A DNA stretch of 35,195 nucleotides from Alphaproteobacteria bacterium. GTDB taxonomy: Bacteria > Pseudomonadota > Alphaproteobacteria > Rhodobacterales > Rhodobacteraceae. Below, in pieces: positions 17,126-24,863 of this stretch; position 1 is the first letter of the stretch, and the number at the start of each line of letters is the position of its first letter. The stretch is taken from assembly GCA_013151335.1 (NCBI GenBank), contig JAADIJ010000009.1, forward strand, positions 1-35,195, given 5' to 3'. The notes beneath the pieces are model-generated. The model saw only the letters and a list, made by a program, of their open reading frames with translations, did not search any database and was not told where the DNA came from. The position numbers and the translations under genes were made by a program.

Positions 17126-19203
17126 TGGTCACCGACATCGTCCTTGACCCGCTGTTGCCGCTCTGGAGCATCGCCGCGTTTGCCGCCCTCACGACCGCGT
17201 TGCTTGCGCTGGCGATCTGGCGCGGGCTGGCCGGTTGGGCCTTGCGCGCAGGCGCCGCGCTGGTCTTGCTATTCGCCCTCGCCAACCCCGCTTTCAGGCA
17301 AGAAAACCGCACACCTCTGGCCGATATCGTGCTGTTGGTGATTGACCGGTCCTCCAGCCAAAAAATCGCCGACAGACCAGCGCAAATCGCCGATGCGCGC
17401 GCGAAAATAGAGGCCAAGCTTGGCGCGATCAGCAACCTCAAGATCAAGACCATCGTGGTTAAAGACGCCCCCGTCGGCACCGACGCAGGCACGCTTTTGA
17501 TGACCGCGCTCAGCGATACCACCGCCGAAATCCCGCGCGCGCGCCTAGCTGGTGCGATCCTTATCACCGACGGTCAGGTGCATGACATGACGCTGGCTCC
17601 CGATTTTCCCGCCCCGGTCCAGACCTTGCTGACCGGCAAAAAAACCGACTGGGATCGCCGTCTGAAGATCATCAACGCCCCCGCTTTTGCCATCATGGGC
17701 GAGAGCGTCACCCTGAAACTGATGGTCGAGGATCAGGGCAATATTCCCGCCTCGCTCCCGCAAACCAGCATGTTGACAATCGCCATTGACGGAGGCGCGC
17801 GGCAGACGTTCAACGTCGAAGTTGGCCAAGAGCTGACGCTGCCGATCAAGCTCGCGCATGGTGGGCAGAACGTTTTGCAGTTCAAAATTCCGACGATCAA
17901 AGGCGAGCTGACCGCGCGCAACAACGCCGCCGTGGTCACGATCAACGGCGTGCGCGACCGCCTTCGCGTGCTGCTGGTATCGGGCGAACCTCACGCGGGC
18001 GAGCGCACTTGGCGCAATCTTTTGAAATCCGACAGCTCGGTCGATCTGGTGCATTTCACCATTTTGCGCCCGCCCGGCAAGCAAGACGGGGTGCCGGTAT
18101 CAGAGCTCTCCTTGATCGCTTTTCCCACGCGAGAGCTGTTTTTGGACAAGATCGACCAGTTCGATCTGATCATCTTTGACCGCTATCGTCGGCGCGGAAT
18201 TCTGCCCTCGATCTATCTGGATAACGTGGCGCGCTATGTCGAGGGTGGCGGCGCGGTGCTGGTCGCCGCCGGTCCCGCCTTTGCCGGTGCCGAAAGCCTT
18301 TATCGCTCGCCGCTCGCGCGCATCCTGCCCGCCAGCCCGACGGCGGGGATGTTTGAGACCGGCTTTGTGCCCAAAATCTCCAAGTTGGGCGAGCGTCATC
18401 CCGTCACCGCCGGTCTTGAAAACTTCGCGCCGCGCCCGCGTGCCAAGAACGGCGATCCCGGTTGGGGCCGCTGGTTTCGCATGGTGGATTTGGACAAACG
18501 CTCGGGCGATACGGTGATGACCGGTCCCAAGGGGCGACCGCTTTTGATACTGGATCGGGTCGGCAAGGGCCGCGTCGCGCTGCTGGCCTCTGATCAGGCG
18601 TGGCTTTGGAGCCGTGGCTTTGAAGGTGGGGGCCCGCAGCTCGAACTTTTGCGCCGTCTGGCCCATTGGATGATGAAAGAGCCGGAGTTGGAGGAGGAGT
18701 CCCTCAGCGCCTCGGCAAAAGGTCGTGACGTCACCGTCATTCGCCGTTCTTTGCGCGAGAAGGCCCGTATTCTGAGCGTCACAAACCCCGATGGCAAGGT
18801 CACCAAGCAGCCTCTGAACGAGGTCGCGCCCGGCCGGTATGTGGCCAAATTCACCGGCGATCAGGACGGGCTTTATCGTCTGCGCGAGGGCAAGAAAACC
18901 GCAGTGATCGCGCTCGGCCCTGCCGCACCGAAAGAGTTCGAGAACGCGATTTCAACTGGCAATCTGCTAGCCCCGCTGGCGCGCGCAACCCGTGGCGGGG
19001 TGCTTCGTCTCGCCGCTGGGGTGCCCGATATCCGTTTTGTGCGCGAGGGTCGAGTTGCAGCCGGACGCGGCTGGATCGGCCTCACGCGCCGCAACGCCTA
19101 TGTAACCACGGATATTCGCCTGCGCCCTATCGGCTCGGAGTTGATTTTTCTGCTGCTGGCGGCGTTTACCATGCTAGGCGCGTGGTGGCGCGAGGGTCGA
19201 TAG
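17125..19203 (+). CDS. Membrane GATase/VWA-like protein of moxR operon
   Basis: A 692-residue protein with two N-terminal spans (about 12-32 and 37-55) and one C-terminal span (about 671-688). Between them lies a VWA-like stretch (DIVLLVIDRSSSQKIADRP, 67-85), then a Rossmann/GATase-like segment (IRDRLRVLLVSGEPHAGERTW at about 275-295; YVEGGGAVLVAAGPAFAG near 372-389). This domain set is typical of the last gene in alphaproteobacterial moxR-DUF58-DUF4159 operons. The GATase catalytic Cys is not evident, so an enzymatic role is doubtful. It starts on the final base of the DUF4159 stop. Most of it should face the periplasm. Confidence 0.82.
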   Translation: MVTDIVLDPLLPLWSIAAFAALTTALLALAIWRGLAGWALRAGAALVLLFALANPAFRQENRTPLADIVLLVIDRSSSQKIADRPAQIADARAKIEAKLGAISNLKIKTIVVKDAPVGTDAGTLLMTALSDTTAEIPRARLAGAILITDGQVHDMTLAPDFPAPVQTLLTGKKTDWDRRLKIINAPAFAIMGESVTLKLMVEDQGNIPASLPQTSMLTIAIDGGARQTFNVEVGQELTLPIKLAHGGQNVLQFKIPTIKGELTARNNAAVVTINGVRDRLRVLLVSGEPHAGERTWRNLLKSDSSVDLVHFTILRPPGKQDGVPVSELSLIAFPTRELFLDKIDQFDLIIFDRYRRRGILPSIYLDNVARYVEGGGAVLVAAGPAFAGAESLYRSPLARILPASPTAGMFETGFVPKISKLGERHPVTAGLENFAPRPRAKNGDPGWGRWFRMVDLDKRSGDTVMTGPKGRPLLILDRVGKGRVALLASDQAWLWSRGFEGGGPQLELLRRLAHWMMKEPELEEESLSASAKGRDVTVIRRSLREKARILSVTNPDGKVTKQPLNEVAPGRYVAKFTGDQDGLYRLREGKKTAVIALGPAAPKEFENAISTGNLLAPLARATRGGVLRLAAGVPDIRFVREGRVAAGRGWIGLTRRNAYVTTDIRLRPIGSELIFLLLAAFTMLGAWWREGR

Positions 19204-19254
19204 GCGGGTCGCACCGGTATTGCCGTGCGCTGGACATTTCGCCAGAATTTGCTA

Positions 19255-19279
19255 GATTGGTAATATAACTTTACCAATC
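19255..19279. promoter_or_regulatory. Perfect inverted repeat, possible operator before glcD
   Basis: GATTGGTAA (19255-19263) and TTACCAATC (19271-19279) are perfect 9-base inverted arms around the 7-base spacer TATAACT. The site ends 14 bases before the glcD start and embeds a TATAAC that could be a -10 element. The TTGGT/ACCAA half-sites recall FadR-type GntR regulators (for example PdhR, GlcC), but those usually have a 3-base gap, here 11. No regulator gene is adjacent. Confidence 0.55.
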
Positions 19280-19293
19280 CACAGGATTTGCCC

Positions 19294-20733
19294 ATGGACA
19301 TGCCCGCGCCAAACCCCCTGATCCTGTCTCGCAAGGCCGATATCGTGCGCGCCTTGACATCCGCCTTGCCCGACGGCGCGGTGATTTTTGATCCCAACGA
19401 AACCCGCGCCTATGAATGCGACGCGCTGACCGCTTATCGCTGCGCGCCGCTCTGCGTGGTCTTGCCCACCTCTACCGAGGAGGTCGCGCGCGTGCTGAAA
19501 ATCTGCCATACCGAAGGGGTGCCAGTGGTGCCACGCGGCTCTGGCACATCGCTCGCAGGCGGGGCATTGCCCACCGCCGACAGTGTGGTCCTCGGGGTGG
19601 CGCGTCTTAGTCAAGTGCTTGAAACCGATATAGAAAACCGGTTCATTCGCGTGCAATCCGGCCGCACAAATCTCAGCGTGAGCGGAGCAGTCGAGGCAAT
19701 GGATTTCTTCTATGCGCCCGACCCCTCCAGCCAGCTTGCCTGTGCCATTGCCGGAAATATCGCCATGAATTCCGGCGGCGCGCATTGCCTGAAATACGGG
19801 GTCACCACCAATAATCTTCTCGGCGTCACGCTGGTTTTGATGGACGGAGCCGTGGTTGAGCTTGGCGGCGCGCACCTTGACGCCGGTGGCCTTGACCTGC
19901 TCGGGGTGATTTGCGGCTCCGAAGGCCAGCTTGGCGTGGTGACCGAGGCCACATTGCGGATTTTGCCCAAACCCGAAGGCGCGCGCCCGGTTCTGATCGG
20001 ATTTGACACCAGCGAGGCCGCCGGCACCTGCGTTTCCGACATCATAAAAGCCGGCGTTTTACCCGTGGCGATCGAGTTCATGGACCGCCCCTGTATTCGT
20101 GCAACCGAGGCCTTCGCCCATGCAGGCTACCCCGATGTGGAGGCCCTGCTGATCGTCGAGGTCGAAGGCTCACCCGACGAAATCGCCTATCAGCTCGGCA
20201 AAATCATCGAGATTGCCCGCCGTCACGACCCCGCCGAACTGCGCGAAAGCACCAGCCCTGAGGAGAGCGCGCGCATCTGGGCTGGTCGCAAATCCGCCTT
20301 TGGGGCCATGGGCCAGATCAACGATTACTTGTGTCTGGACGGTACAATCCCCGTTTCCGAACTGCCCTATGTGCTGCAACAAATCCGCGAATTATCTGGC
20401 CAATACGGCCTTGACGTCGGCAATGTTTTTCACGCGGGCGATGGAAATATGCACCCCCTGATCCTGTTTGACGCCAACAAGGCGGGCGACCTTGAAAAGG
20501 CCGAAGAAATGGGGGCCGACATCCTGAAGCTCTGCGTCAAAGTCGGCGGTTGCCTGACCGGTGAACACGGGGTCGGGGTCGAGAAACGGGACCTTATGCT
20601 GGTGCAATACACCCCCGCCGACCTCGCCGCACAACTCGCCATAAAAGACGTGTTTGACCCGGCGTGGTTGCTCAATCCCGCCAAGGTTTTCCCGCTTGCC
20701 GCCACCGAAAACCGCCGCGCTGCCGCCGTCTAG
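19294..20733 (+). CDS. glcD: Glycolate oxidase subunit GlcD
   Basis: A 479-residue FAD-linked oxidase, the catalytic subunit of membrane-associated glycolate oxidase (glycolate to glyoxylate, electrons to the quinone pool). The N-terminal FAD_binding_4 domain has the PRGSGTSLAGG motif at 80-90 and GGAHCLKYGVTTNN near 163-176. The C-terminal oxidase domain has HAGDGNMHP (about 382-390) and GEHGVG near 425-430, which carry cofactor and active-site residues in this family. An AGGA at 19283-19286 supports ATG 19294 over the upstream in-frame TTG. First gene of glcDEF. Confidence 0.95.
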   Translation: MDMPAPNPLILSRKADIVRALTSALPDGAVIFDPNETRAYECDALTAYRCAPLCVVLPTSTEEVARVLKICHTEGVPVVPRGSGTSLAGGALPTADSVVLGVARLSQVLETDIENRFIRVQSGRTNLSVSGAVEAMDFFYAPDPSSQLACAIAGNIAMNSGGAHCLKYGVTTNNLLGVTLVLMDGAVVELGGAHLDAGGLDLLGVICGSEGQLGVVTEATLRILPKPEGARPVLIGFDTSEAAGTCVSDIIKAGVLPVAIEFMDRPCIRATEAFAHAGYPDVEALLIVEVEGSPDEIAYQLGKIIEIARRHDPAELRESTSPEESARIWAGRKSAFGAMGQINDYLCLDGTIPVSELPYVLQQIRELSGQYGLDVGNVFHAGDGNMHPLILFDANKAGDLEKAEEMGADILKLCVKVGGCLTGEHGVGVEKRDLMLVQYTPADLAAQLAIKDVFDPAWLLNPAKVFPLAATENRRAAAV

Positions 20734-20821
20734 GCGAGCGGTCACCCCACTATTGGACATCTGATCATCCCCAGAAAACGAGCTGGCGCTCAGCGATATC
20801 ATCAAATCCGCGACCGGCCCC

Positions 20822-21907
20822 TTGCGAATTAGGGGCGGTGGAACCCGCCCGATTGGGGACACATTTGGTGACGCATTTGACGGCACCGATCTCAATACCC
20901 GCGCTCTGAGTGGCATCACCCTTTATGAGCCCGGCGCGCTGACGCTGGTGGTGAAATCCGGCACGCCACTGTCCGAAGTCGAGGCATTGCTCGCGCACCA
21001 AGGCCAGCGCTTGGCGTTCGAGCCGATGGACCATCGCGGCCTGATGGCCACCACCGGCGAGCCGACCATCGGTGGCATGGTCGCGGCCAATATCTCGGGG
21101 CCAAGACGGGTGCAAACCGGCGCTTGTCGCGACTTTCTGCTTGGCGTGCGCTTTGTCGATGGTATGGGCAATATCATCAAAAATGGCGGGCGGGTAATGA
21201 AAAACGTGACCGGATATGATCTGGTCAAACTGATGGCCGGCAGCTTTGGCACGCTGGGGGTCTTGAGCGAGGTATCGCTCAAAGTTCTGCCAAAAAGCGA
21301 AGTTCAAGCCAGCCTGTTGATCGATGGCCTTGAAGACGCACGCGCGATCAAGGCCTTGTCCATGGCGCTCGGCTCTCCTTATGAAATCTCGGGAGCGGCG
21401 CATATTTCAGGACCATCGCCAACCACGATCATCCGGCTTGAGGGCTTTGCTGCATCGGTCGTCTATCGGAGCGGGCAGTTGCGCGAGCGCCTGCGGGAGT
21501 TTGGTGATATTCGGATTGAAACCGATATTGAGCGCAGCAAATTCCTTTGGCAGGAGTTGCGCGATGTGTCGCCATTTTGGCAAGCTTCCGGCGATGTCTG
21601 GCGCATTTCGCTCAAGCCTTCGGACGGGCCAAAGCTGGGGGCAAAACTGCGCAAAGCTTGCGATGCGCGCCTGATTTATGATTGGGGCGGCGGTCTAGTT
21701 TGGGCGCTCATGCCCGAAGGTTTCGATCTGCGCGCCCAACTCAATGGTATTCCCGGCCACGCTCGTATTGAACGCGCCTCTGCTGAGGTTCGGCGAAAAT
21801 TCACGACTTTTGCGCCCGAACCGCCGGTCCTGCGCGACCTGTCAAAAGGTATCCGCGCACGTTTTGACCCGCGCGGCATTCTCAATCCCGGCCTGATGGG
21901 GCAGTAA
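20822..21907 (+). CDS. glcE: Glycolate oxidase subunit GlcE, odd start
   Basis: A GlcE-type FAD-binding subunit: RGGGTRPIG at the N-terminus, GEPTIGGMVAANISGP (76-91), FVDGMGNIIKNGGRVMKNVTGYDLVKL (109-135) and the closing GILNPGLMG. The first standard start in frame is TTG 20822 (361 residues), but no Shine-Dalgarno precedes it and the coding signal clearly continues upstream: 20765-20821 reads SSPENELALSDIIKSATGP, the usual GlcE beginning. An in-frame TGA at 20762-20764 blocks it, with no ATG, GTG or TTG between. Either a non-standard start is used, or a frameshift in the CCCC run (20769-20772) or a start-codon mutation has hit the gene. Needs GlcD and GlcF to work. Confidence 0.85.
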   Translation: MRIRGGGTRPIGDTFGDAFDGTDLNTRALSGITLYEPGALTLVVKSGTPLSEVEALLAHQGQRLAFEPMDHRGLMATTGEPTIGGMVAANISGPRRVQTGACRDFLLGVRFVDGMGNIIKNGGRVMKNVTGYDLVKLMAGSFGTLGVLSEVSLKVLPKSEVQASLLIDGLEDARAIKALSMALGSPYEISGAAHISGPSPTTIIRLEGFAASVVYRSGQLRERLREFGDIRIETDIERSKFLWQELRDVSPFWQASGDVWRISLKPSDGPKLGAKLRKACDARLIYDWGGGLVWALMPEGFDLRAQLNGIPGHARIERASAEVRRKFTTFAPEPPVLRDLSKGIRARFDPRGILNPGLMGQ

Positions 21908-21909
21908 AT

Positions 21910-23226
21910 ATGCAGACCAATTTTACCCAATCCCAGCTTGATGACCCCGAGATCGCGCGCGCAAACGAAATCCTGCGCGCTTGTGTTCACTGCGGTTTTT
22001 GCACCGCAACTTGCCCCACCTATCAGGTGCTTGGCGACGAACTCGACAGCCCGCGTGGCCGGATTTACCTGATCAAGGACATGCTGGAGCAGGAGCGCGA
22101 CGCCGATGAAACCACCGTCAAACATATCGATCGCTGCCTTTCGTGTCTTGCCTGCATGACCACCTGTCCGTCCGGCGTTCACTATATGCATCTGGTCGAT
22201 CACGCCCGCGCCCATATTGAACGCACTTATAAACGCCCCCTGATGGATCGCCTCGTTCGCTTTGTTCTCGCCAATATTCTGCCCTATCCAAACAGGTTCC
22301 GTCTGGCCATTCTTGGCGCGTGGATCGGGCGACCATTCAGGGGCCTTTTGCCCAAAAAACTGCGGGTGCTCGTGGATATGGCCCCCAAATCCATTCCCCC
22401 CGTCAGCCGTAATGACGACGCGCAGGTGTTTTCCGCCATTGGCCCGCGCAAAAAACGGGTCGCGCTAATGACCGGCTGCGCGCAAAAGGCCCTCAACACC
22501 GACATCAACGACGCAACCATCCGCATATTACGCCGCCATGGCTGCGAAGTGGTCGTCGCCAAGGGCGCAGGATGTTGTGGCGCGCTCACTCATCACATGG
22601 GCAAAACCACCGACAGCCACAAAACTGCCGCCAAAAATATCCACGCGTGGAGCGCGGAGATCGACACCGACGGACTGGACGCCATCGTCATCAATGCGTC
22701 AGGCTGCGGCACCACCGTCAAAGACTATGGCCACATGTTCCGCAGCACGCCACTGGCCGACAAAGCCGCGAAAATTGCCAGCCTCACCCGCGACATTTCC
22801 GAGTTGCTCGCTGAGCTTGACCTGCACAACGGCTCCGCAAGAGGCCTTCCCACCGACGCCACCAAAGGCCTGCGCGTCGCCTATCATTCTGCCTGCTCCT
22901 TGCAGCACGGCCAGCAAATCAAAACCCTTCCCGCAGAGCTGCTTGCGCAGGCAGGTTTTGACGTAGTCACCCCGACCGACGCCCATCTTTGTTGCGGTTC
23001 GGCTGGCACTTATAACCTGTTGCAATCCGAGATTTCCGCCAAACTCAAGTCGCGCAAGATCACAGCCCTTGCCGCCACGGCACCCGACATCATCGCCACC
23101 GGCAATATCGGCTGCATGGTGCAGATCGGCTCCGGCAGCGAGGTTCCGGTCCTGCATACCGTCGAGCTGTTGGATTGGGCGAGTGGTGGCCCAAAACCAC
23201 GCGCTCTATCCGATTCGCACCAATAA
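21910..23226 (+). CDS. glcF: Glycolate oxidase iron-sulfur subunit GlcF
   Basis: A 438-residue protein that passes electrons from the flavin subunits to the membrane quinone pool. Two 4Fe-4S motifs are complete: C25-x2-C28-x2-C31-x3-C35P and C76-x2-C79-x2-C82-x3-C86P. Two CCG-type cysteine-rich domains follow, with GAGCCGAL and HLCCGSAGTY, as in heterodisulfide-reductase-related proteins. It starts two bases after the glcE stop, so the three subunits are one transcript. No other glycolate genes (glcG, glcB, glcC) are visible in this window. Confidence 0.95.
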   Translation: MQTNFTQSQLDDPEIARANEILRACVHCGFCTATCPTYQVLGDELDSPRGRIYLIKDMLEQERDADETTVKHIDRCLSCLACMTTCPSGVHYMHLVDHARAHIERTYKRPLMDRLVRFVLANILPYPNRFRLAILGAWIGRPFRGLLPKKLRVLVDMAPKSIPPVSRNDDAQVFSAIGPRKKRVALMTGCAQKALNTDINDATIRILRRHGCEVVVAKGAGCCGALTHHMGKTTDSHKTAAKNIHAWSAEIDTDGLDAIVINASGCGTTVKDYGHMFRSTPLADKAAKIASLTRDISELLAELDLHNGSARGLPTDATKGLRVAYHSACSLQHGQQIKTLPAELLAQAGFDVVTPTDAHLCCGSAGTYNLLQSEISAKLKSRKITALAATAPDIIATGNIGCMVQIGSGSEVPVLHTVELLDWASGGPKPRALSDSHQ

Positions 23227-23342
23227 TGGCGTGAAAATCTCAAGATTGCCTTAACTTACACCGCCAATCCCACATTCCTGCCTTAGAATCGCCCTACCCC
23301 TCGTTAGAAATGGCGGTGGGGGCGCAGACTTGAGGGAAAAGT

Positions 23343-24101
23343 ATGCGCAAATTCATATTGCTGCTGTTGGTTCTGTGGGCGACCGCGGACCGCGCGCATG
23401 CAAACGAAAAGCTCGGCATGACTGCCGCCAGGCAAACGCAGGCATGGGAGGCCGTGGGTCGTCTCAATCTGATCGGAACCGGGTTTTGCACCGGCGCGCT
23501 AATCGCCCCAAATCTGGTGCTGACGGCGGCGCATTGCATGTTTGACAAGCGCACAGGCAAGCGGGTCGAGCTCAAAAATATCGAGTTTCTGGCCGGTTTT
23601 CGCGATGGTCGCGCGGCGGCAACACGCACGGCCCGGCGCGTGGTTCTCAACAAAAACTATCGCTATAATAATAAACGCCGACTTGAACGGGTCGCCACCG
23701 ACATCGCGCTGATCGAGCTTGACACCCCAATAAAAAACGCGCGCATCATCCCGTTTGGCTGGGCGAAACGCCCGAAAGTTGGCCAGACGGTCGAGGTTGT
23801 CAGCTATGCCACCGATCACCCCAACGCACCGACCTTGCAAGAAACCTGCCGCGTGCTTGGCCGCGATCCCGCCGTACTGGTCTTGTCCTGTCAGGTCAAT
23901 TTCGGGGCCTCGGGTTCGCCGATTTTCGTGATCGAAAACGGGGTGGCGCGCATAACGTCGGTGGTCTCGGCCAAGGCGGAATGGAATCGCAAAAAAGTCG
24001 CTCTTGGTGCCGGTCTTGGCCGTCCGTTGCAGGACCTCATTGGCCAGATCTCGAGCCTTAGCGCGGGGATCACCAGCATTCAATCTTTGGCGTCTCAATA
24101 G
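23343..24101 (+). CDS. Exported trypsin-like serine protease
   Basis: A 252-residue protein with a signal peptide (MRKFILLLLVLWATADRAHA, cleavage probably after A20). The S1 peptidase triad is complete: H64 in LTAAHC, D120 in ATDIALIEL and S190 in NFGASGSP. The GASGSP form of the serine motif is typical of bacterial trypsin-like proteases. No transmembrane anchor or PDZ domain is seen, so it is probably a soluble periplasmic or secreted enzyme. A GAGGGAAA precedes the ATG. It stands alone between glcF and hsp20; its substrate is unknown. Confidence 0.9.
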   Translation: MRKFILLLLVLWATADRAHANEKLGMTAARQTQAWEAVGRLNLIGTGFCTGALIAPNLVLTAAHCMFDKRTGKRVELKNIEFLAGFRDGRAAATRTARRVVLNKNYRYNNKRRLERVATDIALIELDTPIKNARIIPFGWAKRPKVGQTVEVVSYATDHPNAPTLQETCRVLGRDPAVLVLSCQVNFGASGSPIFVIENGVARITSVVSAKAEWNRKKVALGAGLGRPLQDLIGQISSLSAGITSIQSLASQ

Positions 24102-24168
24102 CAAAGTTCACCTGCCGCAACGAGCTAACCACTTGACATAAAGTGATAAAAAAATCGCGATCGTCCCT

Positions 24169-24197
24169 CTTGAAGCGCGACACATGTTTTCCCATAT
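24169..24197 (+). promoter_or_regulatory. Sigma-32 (RpoH)-type heat-shock promoter
   Basis: CTTGAA at 24169-24174 and CCCATAT at 24191-24197 (TCCCATAT from 24190), spaced 15-16 bases, closely match the RpoH consensus CTTGAA / CCCCATnT. Transcription would begin near 24204, giving a leader of about 97 bases ahead of hsp20. No other standard promoter is as good in 24102-24300. Confidence 0.75.
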
Positions 24198-24203
24198 CTG
24201 TTT

Positions 24204-24300
24204 TACCGGATGCCTAGTCAGGGTTCGGCAGACATGAAACAGATGGCCCGTCCCGTCGGGAGGGCCAACAAAATGTATCGCTCAAAAGGAGGATGCCGCT
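24204..24300 (+). ncRNA. ROSE-like RNA thermometer in hsp20 leader
   Basis: The leader ends in a hairpin-like arrangement UCGCU (24278-24282), loop CAAA, AGGAGG (24287-24292), matching the ROSE element hallmark in which UYGCU pairs imperfectly with the Shine-Dalgarno. Further upstream is a strong stem GGCCC (24245-24249) with GGGCC (24262-24266), with an internal CCC/GGG pairing, and a weaker TGCC (24211-24214) / GGCA (24227-24230). Multi-hairpin leaders of about this size are what ROSE elements look like. Heat would melt the last hairpin and open the ribosome site. Confidence 0.6.
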
Positions 24301-24780
24301 ATGCGCAACTTTGATTTTACACCCCTTTACCGCTCCACCGTCGGCTTTGACCACTTCGCCGACCTGATCGACCGGGCTTTTTCCGGCGACGTGGCGCAGA
24401 ACACCTATCCGCCGTTCAATATCGAAAAAACCGCCGATGATGCCTACCGGATTTCCATCGCTGTTGCCGGTTTTTCCGAGGATGATTTGGCGATTGAGGT
24501 CCGCGAAAACCTGTTGCTGATTTCCGCGCGTAAATCAACCGAAACGCCGGATGACGGGCGCGCCTATTTGCATCGCGGCATCGCCGAACGCTCGTTTGAA
24601 AAGCGGTTCCAGTTGGCCGATCATGTGTTGGTAACTGGCGCTACCGTTGAAAACGGGATGCTCAATGTGGACCTCGTGCGCGAAGTTCCAGAGGCGCTGC
24701 GTCCGCGCCGAATTGAGATCACAAGTAACAAAACCATCAGCGCGAAACCTGCCAAAAAGCAGGTCTCAAAAGCTGCATAA
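24301..24780 (+). CDS. Small heat-shock protein Hsp20 (IbpA-like)
   Basis: A 159-residue alpha-crystallin-family holdase that keeps unfolding proteins soluble. The crystallin domain spans about 38-135: PPFNIEKTADDAYRISIAVAGF at 38-59, then LLLISARKS and the VENGMLNVDLVREVP pair. A C-terminal IEI motif (in RRIEIT), which docks into neighbouring subunits, is present, followed by a Lys-rich tail. AGGAGG is 8 bases before the ATG. The sigma-32-type promoter and ROSE-like leader predict strong heat induction at two levels. A good terminator follows. Confidence 0.95.
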   Translation: MRNFDFTPLYRSTVGFDHFADLIDRAFSGDVAQNTYPPFNIEKTADDAYRISIAVAGFSEDDLAIEVRENLLLISARKSTETPDDGRAYLHRGIAERSFEKRFQLADHVLVTGATVENGMLNVDLVREVPEALRPRRIEITSNKTISAKPAKKQVSKAA

Positions 24781-24805
24781 CGTCAGGTTGGTGCACCTCA
24801 CGTCA

Positions 24806-24835
24806 AAGCCCGGATCATCTGGTCCGGGCTTTTTT
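24806..24835 (+). terminator. Rho-independent terminator of hsp20
   Basis: AAGCCCGGA (24806-24814) pairs perfectly with TCCGGGCTT (24823-24831) around the 8-base loop TCATCTGG, followed by a run of T to 24835. It lies 26 bases after the hsp20 stop and just before the end of convergent gabD. Confidence 0.9.
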
Positions 24836-24863
24836 GCAGATATTCAAGCGCGGTTTCGCGGCT

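Noticed and set aside
12426-19203. moxR operon as an anti-phage defence system
   Set aside because: No effector such as nuclease, toxin or protease is present, and the set fits the known envelope-type MoxR-DUF58-DUF4159 arrangement.
24130-24145. CACTT/AAGTG inverted repeat after the protease gene
   Set aside because: Only 5-base arms and no T-run in the needed direction; not convincing as a terminator or operator.
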